Part shown: piece after piece, positions 53,496 to 63,080 of the stretch
How the letters are laid out: each line of letters opens with the position of its first letter
Position numbering within the stretch: position 1 is the first letter of the stretch
Assembly (NCBI GenBank): GCA_016789405.1
Contig: JAEUPQ010000004.1
Location: forward strand, 62,001-126,000
Reading direction: 5' to 3'
Length of the DNA: 64,000 nucleotides
Origin: Lysobacteraceae bacterium
GTDB lineage: Bacteria > Pseudomonadota > Gammaproteobacteria > Xanthomonadales > Xanthomonadaceae
The notes under the pieces: model-generated
What the model was told of the DNA's origin: nothing
Database searches by the model: none
What the model saw: the letters and a program-made list of their open reading frames with translations, nothing else
Program-made: the position numbers and the translations under genes

Positions 53496-54553
53496 CAGCC
53501 GCCCGCCCGCTTCGCGAGCAACTGCATGCCGCGCTGCTCAGCCATCGCCAGCAGCAGGCGTTCCAGGGCCAGCCAGGCATCCGCGGGCTCCTCGCCGATG
53601 CGCGGGCGACCCTTGGCGATGCGGTCGACCTTGCCGGCTTCCGCGAGCAGCGCTTCCCAGCGCGCGGCATCGTGGCGTTGCAACGCACGCCGGTACACGG
53701 CCTGCTTCGAGTCCCACACCCGCTGCGCCTTGAATTCGTTGGCGAGATTCCCGCCCTTGGCGCTGACCCGCGCAAGCGCGGCGACGCGCTGCAGTTCCAT
53801 CACCAGCATGCCCATCAGCGCCGGCACCGCCTCGCCTTCGGCACGCAGGCCGTGGAGCATGCGCAGCGCATGCGCGCCCTGCCCGTTCAGCGCGGCATCG
53901 AGGAGGCGGAAGATGTCGAAGCGCGCGGCGTCGGCGACATAGGATTCCATCCGCGCCAGGTCGATCGGCTGGCCATCGGACAGCAGCGCCAGCTTGTCGA
54001 TTTCCTGTCCTGCGGCAAGGAGATTGCCTTCGACGCGCTCCACCAGACGCTCGACCGCATCGCGATCGGCACGCAGCCCGCGCGCGCGGAGGCGGCGCTC
54101 GACCCATTCGGTCAATTCGTGCGGCTTCAGCGTCCAGGCGATGGCATGGTGACCGACGCGGGCCACGGCCTCGCTCCATTTGCCGCCGTGCTGCCGGCTC
54201 CAGTCGTCGCCGGTGATCAGCAGCACCACGTCCTGCGGCGCCTGTGCGCAGAACTCGGAGATGACTTCGGCGCCTTCCTTGCCCGGCTTGGCCGAAGGCA
54301 TGCGCACTTCGATCAGCCGACGCGACGCAAACAGGCTCATCGCGCCGAAGTTCTGCACCAGACGGTTCCAGTCGGTGTCGCGACCGTCGGCATCGAAGAC
54401 TTCGCGCTCGTCGATGCCCTCGGCACGCGCCTGCGCACGCACCGCGTCGGCGGCCTCGAGCACGCGCAGCGGCTCCGGACCCGCGATCAGGTAGACGGGA
54501 CGCAGCGGCTCGTTCGGCAACTGCGCGATCAGGCGTTCGGGGGTCAGTTCCAT
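53495..54553 (-). CDS. holA: DNA polymerase III delta subunit
   Basis: The delta subunit opens the beta sliding clamp in the clamp loader. The 352-residue product has RPVYLIAGPEPLRVLEAADAVR, then the middle DNA_pol3_delta domain (WVERRLRARGLRADRDAVERLVERVEGNLLAAGQEIDKLALL near residue 155) and a C-terminal collar domain (MLVMELQRVAALA, ALQRHDAARWEAL). ATG 54553 is the family N-terminus. It is between lptE and nadD in the usual order. Confidence 0.94.
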   Translation of the reverse strand: MELTPERLIAQLPNEPLRPVYLIAGPEPLRVLEAADAVRAQARAEGIDEREVFDADGRDTDWNRLVQNFGAMSLFASRRLIEVRMPSAKPGKEGAEVISEFCAQAPQDVVLLITGDDWSRQHGGKWSEAVARVGHHAIAWTLKPHELTEWVERRLRARGLRADRDAVERLVERVEGNLLAAGQEIDKLALLSDGQPIDLARMESYVADAARFDIFRLLDAALNGQGAHALRMLHGLRAEGEAVPALMGMLVMELQRVAALARVSAKGGNLANEFKAQRVWDSKQAVYRRALQRHDAARWEALLAEAGKVDRIAKGRPRIGEEPADAWLALERLLLAMAEQRGMQLLAKRAGG

Positions 54554-54587
54554 GGCGTGGCCGCGCGACGGGGCCGCGACCGGCGGA

Positions 54588-55106
54588 TCAGGAGCGCGAC
54601 CCCGCCGCAGTGGAGCCACGCAGCGCGGCTTCGATGCGGCGCAGGATCGAGGCGCTCATTTCACGGCGCATCTCGCCGACCAGCAATTCGCGCTCGCTGC
54701 CGCTGCCCACGGAGTCGTTCGGCGGTGCGATGTAGTCGCGGGACAACTCCACCGCCTGCTGCGGCACGACCACGCTGTCGTCGCCGCGACGCAGCCGGAA
54801 CACCACGGCGTAGCGCAGGCTGTATTCCTGGGCCCGGCCCAGCGTATCGACCGCGATCGGGATGTCGACCCATTTCTCCGACAGCACCTCGAGCTTCGTC
54901 GCCTGGTCGGTCGTGGTGGCAGGCACCGCCCCGGCACGTTCCAGCGCGCGTGCCAGCGACGAGGCGAGCGGGCTGTAGGGATCCTGTGCGGTCACGGCCA
55001 CCGGACCGAGGTCGGTCGGCAGCTCCAGCGCATTGCGCAGATGGAAGCCGCAACCGGCAGTGGACAGGGCAAGCAGGAGGCCGAGGGCGATGCGGAGTCT
55101 GGTCAT
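54588..55106 (-). CDS. lptE: LPS-assembly lipoprotein LptE
   Basis: LptE plugs the LptD barrel and helps insert lipopolysaccharide in the outer leaflet. The 172-residue product has a lipoprotein signal with lipobox LSTAGC (Cys at 19), then GFHLRNALELP, the hallmark start of the mature protein, and a terminal helix (MRREMSASILRRIEAAL). ATG 55106 gives the signal. It is between leuS and holA, 76 bases after the leuS stop. Confidence 0.94.
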   Translation of the reverse strand: MTRLRIALGLLLALSTAGCGFHLRNALELPTDLGPVAVTAQDPYSPLASSLARALERAGAVPATTTDQATKLEVLSEKWVDIPIAVDTLGRAQEYSLRYAVVFRLRRGDDSVVVPQQAVELSRDYIAPPNDSVGSGSERELLVGEMRREMSASILRRIEAALRGSTAAGSRS

Positions 55107-55182
55107 GGGCGGAGTCTGAGGGAGGTGCGCGCGGGGGGCAAGCCGACCGGCGGGCAGGATGCCCACCGGATGCAAGCGGCGT

Positions 55183-57936
55183 TCACCCCGCCACGATGTT
55201 CACGATCTTGCCGGGCACGACGATGACCTTCTTCACGGCCATGCCTTCCATGAACCTGGCGACGTTGGGCTCGGCGAGCGCCAGGGCTTCGATCTCGTCC
55301 TTCGGCGTCTGCACGCCAACGTCGATCGTGCCGCGCAGCTTGCCGTTGACCTGCACCGCCAGCGTCACCGCGTCGCGCACGAGCGCGGCGGGATCGGCCT
55401 GCGGGAACGGCACGTCCTCCAGCAGCGTTTCGGCATTGCCCAGCACCTGCCACAGGTGGTGGCAGACATGCGGCGTCACAGGGTTCAAAAGCAGCACCAT
55501 CGCCTGCAGCGTCTCGTGGCGCACCGCGCGGCCCTGGTCGCTCATGTCGTCGAAACGCGAGACGTGGTTGAGCAGTTCCATCAGCGCCGCGATCGCGGTG
55601 TTGAAGCTGTGGCGACGGCCGTAGTCGTCGCCGACCTTCTGGATCGCCTCGTGCAGCTGGCGGCGCATGGTCTTCTGCGCGGCATCCAGCGCGGCGGCAT
55701 CCACTTCCGGATGGTCCGGCTGCGACGCGTGCGTGGTCACTTCCCGCCAGAATCGGCGCAGGAAGCGCGACATGCCCTCGACGCCGGCCTCGTTCCACTC
55801 CAGCGACTGCTCCGGCGGCGCGGCGAACATCGAGAACAGGCGCACGGTGTCCGCGCCGAACTTGCCAACCATCGCCTGCGGATCGACACCGTTGTTCTTC
55901 GACTTGGCCATCTTCTCGACGGCACCGATCTGCACCGGCTGGCCGTCCGCGCGCAAGGTCGCGCCGACGATACGGCCCTTGTCGTCGCGCTGGACGTCCA
56001 CGTCGGCCGGATTGAACCAGTCGTGCGGCGCACCGGGATTCTCGCGATAGAACGTCTCCGCGATCACCATGCCCTGGCACAGCAGGTTCACCGCCGGTTC
56101 GTCGCTGGCCACCAGGCCTTCGTCGCGCAGCAGCTTGTGGTAGAAGCGGAAGTACAGCAGGTGCAGGATCGCGTGCTCGATGCCGCCGATGTACTGGTCG
56201 ACCGGCGTCCAGTACTTCGCGCGCTCGTCGACCATGTCGGCCGCGCCCGGCGAGGTGTAGCGGGCGTAGTACCAGCTCGACTCCATGAAGGTGTCGAAGG
56301 TATCGGTTTCGCGCTCGGCCGGGCCGCCGCACTGCGGGCAGGTGGTCTTGCGCCAGTTCGGGTCGGCCTTGATCGGCGACAGCACCACGCCGGCGGCGAA
56401 GGCGTCCTGCACGTCCTCCGGCAGCAGCACGGGCAACTGGTCTTCGGGCACCGGCACCGCATCGCAGGTCGGGCAGTAGATCACCGGGATCGGGCAGCCC
56501 CAGTAGCGCTGGCGGCTCACGCCCCAGTCGCGCAGGCGGAAATTGACCTTGCGCGCACCCTTGCCCTCGGCTTCGAAGCGCGCGGCCAGCGCGTCGAGCG
56601 CGCCGTCGAAATCGAGGCCGTCGTAGTCGCCGGAATTGATCAGCAGGCCGCGCTCGGTATGCGCCGCGCGCTGCTCGATGCCTTCGAAATACTCGCGCAC
56701 GACGGCAACCGCGGCGTCGACTTCCACCACGTCCACCGGCGCGTGCGCGCCCAGCGCGACCGCCATCGGGTCGTCGTGACCCGCGAGATGCGAGGAGATT
56801 TCGGCCAGCGCATCGCGCACCGAGGCCGGCACGATCACCGGCTTCACCGGCAACCCGTAGGCCTTGGCGAATTCCCAGTCGCGCTGGTCGTGCGCCGGCA
56901 CCGCCATCACCGCGCCGGTGCCGTAGCCCATCAGGACGAAATTGGCGACATAGATCGGGACGTCTTCGCCGGTCACCGGGTGGATCGCCCACAGACCGGT
57001 GGCCATGCCGCGCTTTTCCTGGGTTTCCAGTTCGGCTTCGGACACGCCGCCCTGGCGCAGTTCGGCCAGGAACGCGGCCAGCTCGGGATTGGATTCGGCG
57101 GCCTTGCGCGCCAGGGGATGCTCGCCGGCCACGCTGATGAAGGTCACGCCCATCAAGGTGTCGGGGCGGGTGGTGTAGACGGTCAGGGGCTCGGCTTCGC
57201 CATCGACGCGGAACTGGATCTCCAGGCCTTCGCTGCGGCCGATCCAGTTGCGCTGCATGGTCTTGACCGAGTCCGGCCAGCCCGGCAGCGCGTCGAGGCC
57301 GTCCAGCAGCTCCTGCGCGTAGGCGGTGATCTTCAGGAACCACTGCGGAATCTCGCGCTTCTCGACCAGCGCGCCGGAACGCCAGCCGCGGCCATCGATG
57401 ACCTGCTCGTTCGCCAGCACGGTCTGGTCGACCGGGTCCCAGTTCACCACCGAGTTGCGGCGATAGACCAGCCCCTTCTTCATCAGACGGGTGAACATGC
57501 GCTGCTCGTGGACATAGTAGTCCGGGCGGCAGGTCGCGAACTCGCGCGACCAGTCGATGGCATAACCCAGCGACTGCAGCTGGCCGCGCATGTGCTCGAT
57601 GTTGGCGTAGGTCCAGGCGGCCGGCGCGGTCTTGTTCTTGATCGCGGCGTTCTCGGCCGGCAGGCCGAACGCGTCCCAGCCCATCGGCTGCAGTACGTTG
57701 TGGCCGGTCATGCGCTTGTAGCGGCTGATGACGTCGCCGATGGTGTAGTTGCGCACGTGCCCCATGTGCAGCGCGCCCGAGGGGTACGGCAGCATCGACA
57801 GGCAGAAGAACTTCGGCTTGTCCGCTAGCTCCTTGACCTCGAAGGCGCGTGACTCGCGCCAGAAGGACTGGGCGGCGGCTTCGACGGACTGGGGCGAATA
57901 CTGAGTGGGCTCAGTGGCAACGGGCTCGGCGGACAC
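55183..57936 (-). CDS. leuS: Leucyl-tRNA synthetase
   Basis: The 917-residue class I synthetase charges tRNA-Leu. It has the HIGH-type motif [17 protein letters not shown] (residues 48-64), the CP1 editing domain with the Thr-rich TTRPDTLMG near residue 250, zinc-like CPTCD and CPQCGG pairs, WYYARYTSP, and the KMSKS loop as [13 protein letters not shown]. The length is longer than E. coli (860). The frame opens with GTG 57936. It is the first gene of leuS-lptE-holA-nadD-rsfS. Confidence 0.96.
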   Translation of the reverse strand: MSAEPVATEPTQYSPQSVEAAAQSFWRESRAFEVKELADKPKFFCLSMLPYPSGALHMGHVRNYTIGDVISRYKRMTGHNVLQPMGWDAFGLPAENAAIKNKTAPAAWTYANIEHMRGQLQSLGYAIDWSREFATCRPDYYVHEQRMFTRLMKKGLVYRRNSVVNWDPVDQTVLANEQVIDGRGWRSGALVEKREIPQWFLKITAYAQELLDGLDALPGWPDSVKTMQRNWIGRSEGLEIQFRVDGEAEPLTVYTTRPDTLMGVTFISVAGEHPLARKAAESNPELAAFLAELRQGGVSEAELETQEKRGMATGLWAIHPVTGEDVPIYVANFVLMGYGTGAVMAVPAHDQRDWEFAKAYGLPVKPVIVPASVRDALAEISSHLAGHDDPMAVALGAHAPVDVVEVDAAVAVVREYFEGIEQRAAHTERGLLINSGDYDGLDFDGALDALAARFEAEGKGARKVNFRLRDWGVSRQRYWGCPIPVIYCPTCDAVPVPEDQLPVLLPEDVQDAFAAGVVLSPIKADPNWRKTTCPQCGGPAERETDTFDTFMESSWYYARYTSPGAADMVDERAKYWTPVDQYIGGIEHAILHLLYFRFYHKLLRDEGLVASDEPAVNLLCQGMVIAETFYRENPGAPHDWFNPADVDVQRDDKGRIVGATLRADGQPVQIGAVEKMAKSKNNGVDPQAMVGKFGADTVRLFSMFAAPPEQSLEWNEAGVEGMSRFLRRFWREVTTHASQPDHPEVDAAALDAAQKTMRRQLHEAIQKVGDDYGRRHSFNTAIAALMELLNHVSRFDDMSDQGRAVRHETLQAMVLLLNPVTPHVCHHLWQVLGNAETLLEDVPFPQADPAALVRDAVTLAVQVNGKLRGTIDVGVQTPKDEIEALALAEPNVARFMEGMAVKKVIVVPGKIVNIVAG

Positions 57937-58033
57937 GGTGGCTTCTGGCGCGTGGGAGAACCGCCAAGACTACCGCAGCCGCCCCCTTTCCCGCCAGAAA
58001 GCCGTCGAAAATCAACCGGATGCCGTACCGGCA

Positions 58034-58057
58034 GCCCTCCGGACCGACCCGGAGGGC
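58034..58057 (-). terminator. Stem-loop after the lipase gene
   Basis: A perfect 9-bp stem GCCCTCCGG / CCGGAGGGC (58034-58042, 58049-58057) lies 17 bases after the lipase stop on the minus strand. No T-run follows, so it is a hairpin with uncertain termination strength. Confidence 0.5.
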
Positions 58058-58073
58058 GCAACATCGCGGCCGA

Positions 58074-58772
58074 TCAGCGGATCAGGTCGGCCTGGGTGGA
58101 CGCGGTTCCCGTCAACAGGCCGAAATGCCCGGTGACGAAAGTGTGCGTCGCGTTCTCACCCGCGATCTGGGAGCTGTGGACCCCGCCGACCGTGCAGACC
58201 CCGGTCGCGCAGACCACCTGGTCGCTCCAGGACTTGATCGAATACATGCGCGTGCCGAAGCGCTTTCCCGACAACCCGGCCAGCAGCGGGCTGCCAACGG
58301 ACAGGCCCCAATAGCCGCAGGTGCTGGTGACCACGTTGAAGGGATAGCTGCCGCAGCTCCACAGACCGCGGAACGCACCGGCGATGCCGACGAAGCTGTC
58401 GACGTAGCCGCGCGCCGCGATGCGGTCGATCACCCGCGCCGACAGCGTGGCGCCCATGGAATGACCGATCACGTCGACCTTCCCGGTGCACGACAAGGCG
58501 ATGGCATCGATGAGTGCGTTCTCGACTGGCGTTTCCTCGCTGCCGCTGTGGTCGTTGCACGCAGCGCAGGCCTTGCTGCCCCAGTTCGGCCGGAAGATCT
58601 GCGCGGCGGTGTAGCCGCGCCGCTGCAGCTCCGCCACCGTGTTGTCGAAATCGGCCGGCTTGCCCGTGTTGCCATGCACCAGCACGACGTTGTCGACGCA
58701 GGCGGCCAGCGCCGAACCGCAGGACAGGAACAGACCCAGGACCATCGCTACGCAAACTGCTGCACGTTTCAT
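58074..58772 (-). CDS. Secreted lipase/esterase of the EstA (class 2 triacylglycerol lipase) type
   Basis: The 232-residue product has a Sec signal peptide (AAVCVAMVLGLFLSCGSALA) and an alpha/beta-hydrolase core: VVLVHGNTGKPADFDNTV (oxyanion loop), nucleophile elbow VIGHSMGATLSARV near residue 107, catalytic Asp in KSWSDQVVC and His in HTFVTGHFGLL. Several Cys may form disulfides, in keeping with secretion. ATG 58772 was chosen because GGAG stands eight bases before it; the upstream in-frame GTG overlaps that site. Confidence 0.88.
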   Translation of the reverse strand: MKRAAVCVAMVLGLFLSCGSALAACVDNVVLVHGNTGKPADFDNTVAELQRRGYTAAQIFRPNWGSKACAACNDHSGSEETPVENALIDAIALSCTGKVDVIGHSMGATLSARVIDRIAARGYVDSFVGIAGAFRGLWSCGSYPFNVVTSTCGYWGLSVGSPLLAGLSGKRFGTRMYSIKSWSDQVVCATGVCTVGGVHSSQIAGENATHTFVTGHFGLLTGTASTQADLIR

Positions 58773-58876
58773 GCACCGCACTCCCTGGCTGGATGCGGCG
58801 ATGCTGCGCCGTCTGCTGATTCGACGACATTGGACGATGGGGCATCGTGCAGCGCAGCAATGCCCGGCAGCATCGA

Positions 58877-60571
58877 TCAGCAGCCAGCGTCATCCGCGCG
58901 ATCAAGGCAGCGGTCGAAATCGAAGCCCGCCGGCAGGGTGCCAAACGCGATGCCGTGACTGCCGCCGAGGCGGCTTCGACAGAAATCTCCCGCCAACGGG
59001 CTGTCACCGCGCAACAGTGTTGCAGCTTGCAGCGCTAGCGCGAGCCGTTCGACCAGCACGCGGGCGCCCGCCTGCACTTCAACCGTGTCGGCAGCCAACG
59101 TCGCTGTGATGTCCTCGACCAATCGTGCGGACCATGCATCGAAATGCACATCGCGGCCACCGGCATCGGCAAGTTCGTCGTGAAACGCGGCGATCGACGA
59201 TGGCTCGCGCTGCAGCGCGCGCAGCACATCCAGGCATTGGATGTTGCCGCTGCCTTCCCAGATCGAATTGAGCGGCGCCTGTCGATACAGTCGCGGCATC
59301 AGTGATTCCTCGACGTATCCAGCGCCACCGAGGCACTCCTGCGCTTCGTTGACGAAGGCCGGGGTGCGCTTGCAGATCCAGAACTTGCCGACGGCGGTCG
59401 CGATCCGCGCGAAACCGGCTTCGCGCGGATCGCGGGCGGCACGATCGACCGCACCCGCGACGCGCAGCGCGAACGCCGTCGCGGCCTCGGATTCCAGCGC
59501 CAGGTCCGCGAGCACGTTGCGCATCAGCGGCTGTTCGATCAGGCGATGTCCGAACACGACGCGATGCCGGCAGTGATGCAAGGCCTGTAGCAGCGCCATG
59601 CGCATTTCCGCTGCGGAACCGAGCATGCAGTCGAGGCGCGTCAGCATCACCATGTCCAGGATAACGGACACGCCACGCCCTTCGTCTCCGATGCGCCAGG
59701 CGCGCGCACCGATGAACTCGACCTCGGACGACGCGTTCGACCAGTCGCCCAGTTTGTCCTTGAGGCGCATGATCCGGAACGCATTCCTGTCGCCCTCCGG
59801 CAGGCACCGCGGCATGAGGAAGCAACTCAGTCCACCGGGTGCCTGCGCGAGCACGAGGAAGCCATCGCTCATCGGCGCGGAGAAGAACCATTTGTGGCCG
59901 ACCAGCGAATACGTATCCCCATCGCCCAGCGGCGTGGCCGACGTGCGATTGGCGCGCACGTCGCTGCCACCCTGCTTCTCCGTCATGCCCATGCCGAGCG
60001 TGATGCCCGCCTTCTCGGTGATCGGCACGTCCCGCGGATCGTACGCCGGCGTCGCGGCCTTCCCGGCCCATGCGGACAAAGCGGGTTCGCGACGCAGCGC
60101 GGGCACTGCGGCATGCGTCATCGTGAGCGGACAACTGCTGCCGGGTTCGACCTGGTGATGCAGGTAGCTCAACGCAGCACGCGCGACATGCGCGCCTTCG
60201 TTGCCGGCCAAAGGCATCGCCGTCGACCAGCTGTGCGGCGACCAGGATAACCCGGCGACGCCGTTCGCGATCGCCGTGCGCATGATCTCGTGATACGCGG
60301 GATGGAATTCGATGCGATCGATGCGCTCGCCGAATCGGTCGTGCGTGCGAAGCCGAGGCCGATCGCGATGCGCATCCCAACTCAGTCGATAGAGATCGCC
60401 GCCTGAGATCCGCGCATAGGCGTGCAGGTGCGGCACGAAGCCTGATGCACCTTCGCGCACCACGGCATCGCGCAACGCGGCGTCGCCGCCCCACAGGTCG
60501 CGTTCGCCGAATTCCGGCGGCTGGTTCGACACGACGTGGGTGTCGAAGGTCGATGATGCGTTCGAGGACAT
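58877..60571 (-). CDS. aidB: AidB-like acyl-CoA dehydrogenase family protein
   Basis: The 564-residue flavoprotein has the AidB order of motifs: an N-terminal lead (SNQPPEFGERDLWGGD), FHPAYHEIMRTAIANG, CPLTMTHAAVPALR, GMGMTEKQGGSDVRANRT, YSLVGHKWFFSAPMSDGFLVLAQ, and the terminal acyl-CoA dehydrogenase domain with LGGAGYVEESLMPRLYRQAPLNSIWEGSGNIQ (quoted in part: EESLMPRLYRQAP). E. coli AidB is part of the adaptive response to alkylation and binds DNA near its own promoter. ATG 60571 has GGGAG six bases upstream. Isolated gene; the promoter region shows no Ada-box that I could identify. Confidence 0.9.
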   Translation of the reverse strand: MSSNASSTFDTHVVSNQPPEFGERDLWGGDAALRDAVVREGASGFVPHLHAYARISGGDLYRLSWDAHRDRPRLRTHDRFGERIDRIEFHPAYHEIMRTAIANGVAGLSWSPHSWSTAMPLAGNEGAHVARAALSYLHHQVEPGSSCPLTMTHAAVPALRREPALSAWAGKAATPAYDPRDVPITEKAGITLGMGMTEKQGGSDVRANRTSATPLGDGDTYSLVGHKWFFSAPMSDGFLVLAQAPGGLSCFLMPRCLPEGDRNAFRIMRLKDKLGDWSNASSEVEFIGARAWRIGDEGRGVSVILDMVMLTRLDCMLGSAAEMRMALLQALHHCRHRVVFGHRLIEQPLMRNVLADLALESEAATAFALRVAGAVDRAARDPREAGFARIATAVGKFWICKRTPAFVNEAQECLGGAGYVEESLMPRLYRQAPLNSIWEGSGNIQCLDVLRALQREPSSIAAFHDELADAGGRDVHFDAWSARLVEDITATLAADTVEVQAGARVLVERLALALQAATLLRGDSPLAGDFCRSRLGGSHGIAFGTLPAGFDFDRCLDRADDAGC

Positions 60572-60654
60572 TCCTGCTCCCATCCGATCAGCCGATGGCT
60601 GTATCCACTTGCACGACGAAAACCATGCGCGACGAAGGCCATGCGACTTGCGCG

Positions 60655-61179
60655 TCAGGGATCGATCACGATCGGCGTGCCGGATGGCACGAGCGACCAC
60701 ACCTCTTCCATCTGCTTGTCCATCAGCGCAATGCAGCCGTCCGTCCAGTCGCGCCAGTAGCCCGGCGGCGTTCCGCCGTGGATCACGATGTCACCACCCG
60801 GATCGACGCCGCGTGCGCGCGCCTGGGCGCGATCGGCTGCATTCGGATAGGAGATGCGCAGCGAAAGATGGAACGCGCTTTTCGGATTGCGATAGGTGAT
60901 GGTGTAACGACCTTCCGGCGTGCGTTCATCGCCCTGCTGCCGCTTGTGCCCACGCGGCTGGTCGCCGAGGCGGATGGTGTAGCTGCGGATCACCTTGCCC
61001 TTGCGCAACAGATCCATGCGTCGCTGATGCTTGACGACATGGATCTCGTCGGCGCGCTCCGCAGCCGGCGCGAGTGGCGGCGGCCATGCGGCCCATGCCG
61101 GCATCGCGATCATGCCGACCGCAGACAGGAGCAATGCTGCCCGCCATCGGCGGGCTCCATCACGATGCGTTCCGGGCAT
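60655..61179 (-). CDS. L,D-transpeptidase (YkuD domain), secreted
   Basis: The 174-residue product has a signal peptide (about residues 1-32; LLLSAVGMIAMPAWA) and a YkuD catalytic domain with the cross-linking motif IVIHGGTPPGYWRDWTDGCI near residue 140, carrying the His and catalytic Cys. Such enzymes make 3-3 cross-links in peptidoglycan or attach lipoproteins to it. The short length fits a minimal catalytic protein. ATG 61179 has GGAAA upstream. Confidence 0.92.
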   Translation of the reverse strand: MPGTHRDGARRWRAALLLSAVGMIAMPAWAAWPPPLAPAAERADEIHVVKHQRRMDLLRKGKVIRSYTIRLGDQPRGHKRQQGDERTPEGRYTITYRNPKSAFHLSLRISYPNAADRAQARARGVDPGGDIVIHGGTPPGYWRDWTDGCIALMDKQMEEVWSLVPSGTPIVIDP

Positions 61180-61291
61180 GGCGTTTCCTGTCGTTGGCGA
61201 TCGCCAGAGCATAGACCCGGCGATGAACTTTCTGCACGCGGCGTTGCGCAATGCAGATCACTCGATGGTTCACACCCGCATGAATGCCCAC

Positions 61292-61317
61292 GAAAAAGCC
61301 CCGCCGAAGCGGGGCTT
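61292..61317 (-). terminator. Rho-independent terminator of the second cold-shock gene
   Basis: On the minus strand a 9-bp stem AAGCCCCGC / GCGGGGCTT (61317-61309, 61304-61296) with a TTCG tetraloop is followed by TTTC. It lies 25 bases after the stop codon at 61342. Confidence 0.9.
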
Positions 61318-61341
61318 GGGGGTGTCGCGCGTCGCCTGGTG

Positions 61342-61548
61342 TCAGGCGACGGGGGTCACGCCAGCGGCCTGCGCGCCCTTCGGTCCGGTCGTCACGTCAT
61401 AGCTGACGCGCTGACCTTCCTGCAGGCTGCGGAAGCCCTTGGCGTTGATCGCAGAAAAGTGCACGAACACATCGGCACTGCCATCTTCGGGGGCAATAAA
61501 GCCAAATCCCTTGGCGTCGTTGAACCACTTGACTGTTCCGTACGGCAT
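61342..61548 (-). CDS. Cold-shock domain protein, second copy
   Basis: The 68-residue product is a single cold-shock domain: [21 protein letters not shown] with RNP1 KGFGFI and RNP2 DVFVHFSAI. Relative to the copy at 12395 it differs in most loop positions and ends [18 protein letters not shown] 61548 is preceded by GGAAGAA. An extra upstream in-frame extension exists but is not a credible start. Monocistronic with its own terminator. Confidence 0.95.
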   Translation of the reverse strand: MPYGTVKWFNDAKGFGFIAPEDGSADVFVHFSAINAKGFRSLQEGQRVSYDVTTGPKGAQAAGVTPVA

Positions 61549-61722
61549 AGTTCTTCCTGATGACCTCGAATTGGATGCGGTGGCGTGCGGTTCGCAACTC
61601 CTGCGTGCGCACGGGGGCGAGTATGCCTGAGCGTTTCCGTCGTGCAAGTAGAGCGGCGTCGAACTGCGACCAACGGCGCCATCCCTCATCGTCATGAGGT
61701 TCTGCCGCAACGCGCGGGACGA

Positions 61723-62517
61723 TCAGCGCGAGGCGAGCAGCGCCGACAGCAGCGGTCCCAGACCGGCGCTCGCAGCATCCACATTGGCGAGCACATCCTG
61801 CAGCGTGATCTGTTCGTCGGGATCCGGACCCGCGCCCGCAGCCCAGTTCGCGATGATCGCGAGGCATGCGTAATCGAGACCGAGTTCACGGGCGAGTCCC
61901 GCTTCCGGCATGCCGGTCATGCCTACCAGATCGCAGCCGTCGCGACGCATGCGCGCGATTTCCGCCTTGGTTTCCAGGCGCGGCCCCTGGGTCGCGCCAT
62001 AGCATCCGCCATCGACGACCGCGATGTTCGCACGCAGCGCCGCCTGGAGGATTTCCCCGCGAAAAACAGGGGTATACGGATCTCCGAAGTCGACGTGAAG
62101 CACGTCGGTGCCCGGCTCTTCGCACAGCGTCGAGATGCGTCCCCAGGTGTAGTCGATGATCTGATCCGGGCAGGCGAGCACGCGCGGACCGAAGCGCTCG
62201 GTGATGCCGCCGACGGTATTCAGCGCGAGCACGCGCGTGGCGCCGATCGACTTCAATGCCGCGAGGTTCGCCCGGTAGTTCACCTTGTGCGGCGGCACCG
62301 AATGCCCTTCGCCATGGCGTGCAAGAAATGCAACACGCCTGTTGGCGAATGTACCGATACGCACCGGTCCGGAAGGCGTCCCGTAAGAAGTGACAGGCTG
62401 GACCGTCTGCACATCCTGCAGATCGGCGAGCTTGTACAAACCGGTGCCGCCGATGATCGCCAATGCGATGGCGTCATCGTTCACGACGGATTCGGTCGGC
62501 ATCGTTTCGATCGACAT
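61723..62517 (-). CDS. S-methyl-5'-thioinosine phosphorylase (MTAP/PNP family)
   Basis: The 264-residue product belongs to the methylthioadenosine phosphorylase branch: phosphate site IGGTGLY near residue 23, ARHGEGHSVPPHKVNYRANL near residue 67, and TGMPEAGLARELGLDYACL near residue 200. It ends with IIANWAAGAGPDPDEQI, the ANWAAG variant seen in Pseudomonas methylthioinosine phosphorylase rather than the MTAP adenine-specific segment. It should cleave methylthioinosine to hypoxanthine and methylthioribose-1-phosphate. Its neighbours hpt and nagZ support this; the same pair of nagZ and MTIP is known in Pseudomonas. Confidence 0.88.
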   Translation of the reverse strand: MSIETMPTESVVNDDAIALAIIGGTGLYKLADLQDVQTVQPVTSYGTPSGPVRIGTFANRRVAFLARHGEGHSVPPHKVNYRANLAALKSIGATRVLALNTVGGITERFGPRVLACPDQIIDYTWGRISTLCEEPGTDVLHVDFGDPYTPVFRGEILQAALRANIAVVDGGCYGATQGPRLETKAEIARMRRDGCDLVGMTGMPEAGLARELGLDYACLAIIANWAAGAGPDPDEQITLQDVLANVDAASAGLGPLLSALLASR

Positions 62518-62519
62518 CG

Positions 62520-63080
62520 TCAATCCTTCAGCGCGTAGATCGCGGGCAGGTTGCGTCCCTGCTCGCGGTAATCCATGCCGTAGCCGAACACGTAGCGATC
62601 CGGTACTTCGACGCCGACATAATCGGCTTCGATGCCCTCGACGCAGCGGTCGTGGACCTTCACCGCGAGCACGGCAACGCGCACATCGGCAGCGCCCTGG
62701 TCCTCGCACCAGCGCTTCACCGCAAGCAGCGTATGTCCTTCGTCGAGGATGTCATCGGCGAGCAGCACGCGACGATCGCGCATCGACGTGGCCGGCCGAT
62801 GCAACCAGGCGAGTCCCGAGCCGGACGTGTTGCCGCGATAGCGCGTGGCGTGCAGGTAATCGAATTCGAGATCGAGTCCGCGCTCGCCCAGCGCGAACGC
62901 CAGTTGCGCCGCGAACGGCATGCCACCGTGCATCACCGTGATGAACAACGGCGGCTGCGCATCTTCCGCATAGTCGGGTGCGATGGCGTCGGCCATGCGC
63001 ACGATCGCAGCTTCGAGCGTAGCACGGTCATGGATGACGTCCGCGGCCGGCAAGACTTCGGCCAGGGTGGGCGCGGTCAC
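62520..63080 (-). CDS. hpt: Hypoxanthine-guanine phosphoribosyltransferase
   Basis: Hpt salvages hypoxanthine and guanine to IMP and GMP with PRPP. The 186-residue product has VMHGGMPFAAQLAF near residue 49, the PRPP motif VLLADDILDEGHTL near residue 105, and CVEGIEADYVGVEVPDRYVFGYGMDY near residue 145. GTG 63080 overlaps the nagZ stop (GTGA). It lies 2 bases before the methylthioinosine phosphorylase ATG, so the enzyme that makes hypoxanthine and the enzyme that uses it are co-translated. Confidence 0.94.
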   Translation of the reverse strand: MTAPTLAEVLPAADVIHDRATLEAAIVRMADAIAPDYAEDAQPPLFITVMHGGMPFAAQLAFALGERGLDLEFDYLHATRYRGNTSGSGLAWLHRPATSMRDRRVLLADDILDEGHTLLAVKRWCEDQGAADVRVAVLAVKVHDRCVEGIEADYVGVEVPDRYVFGYGMDYREQGRNLPAIYALKD

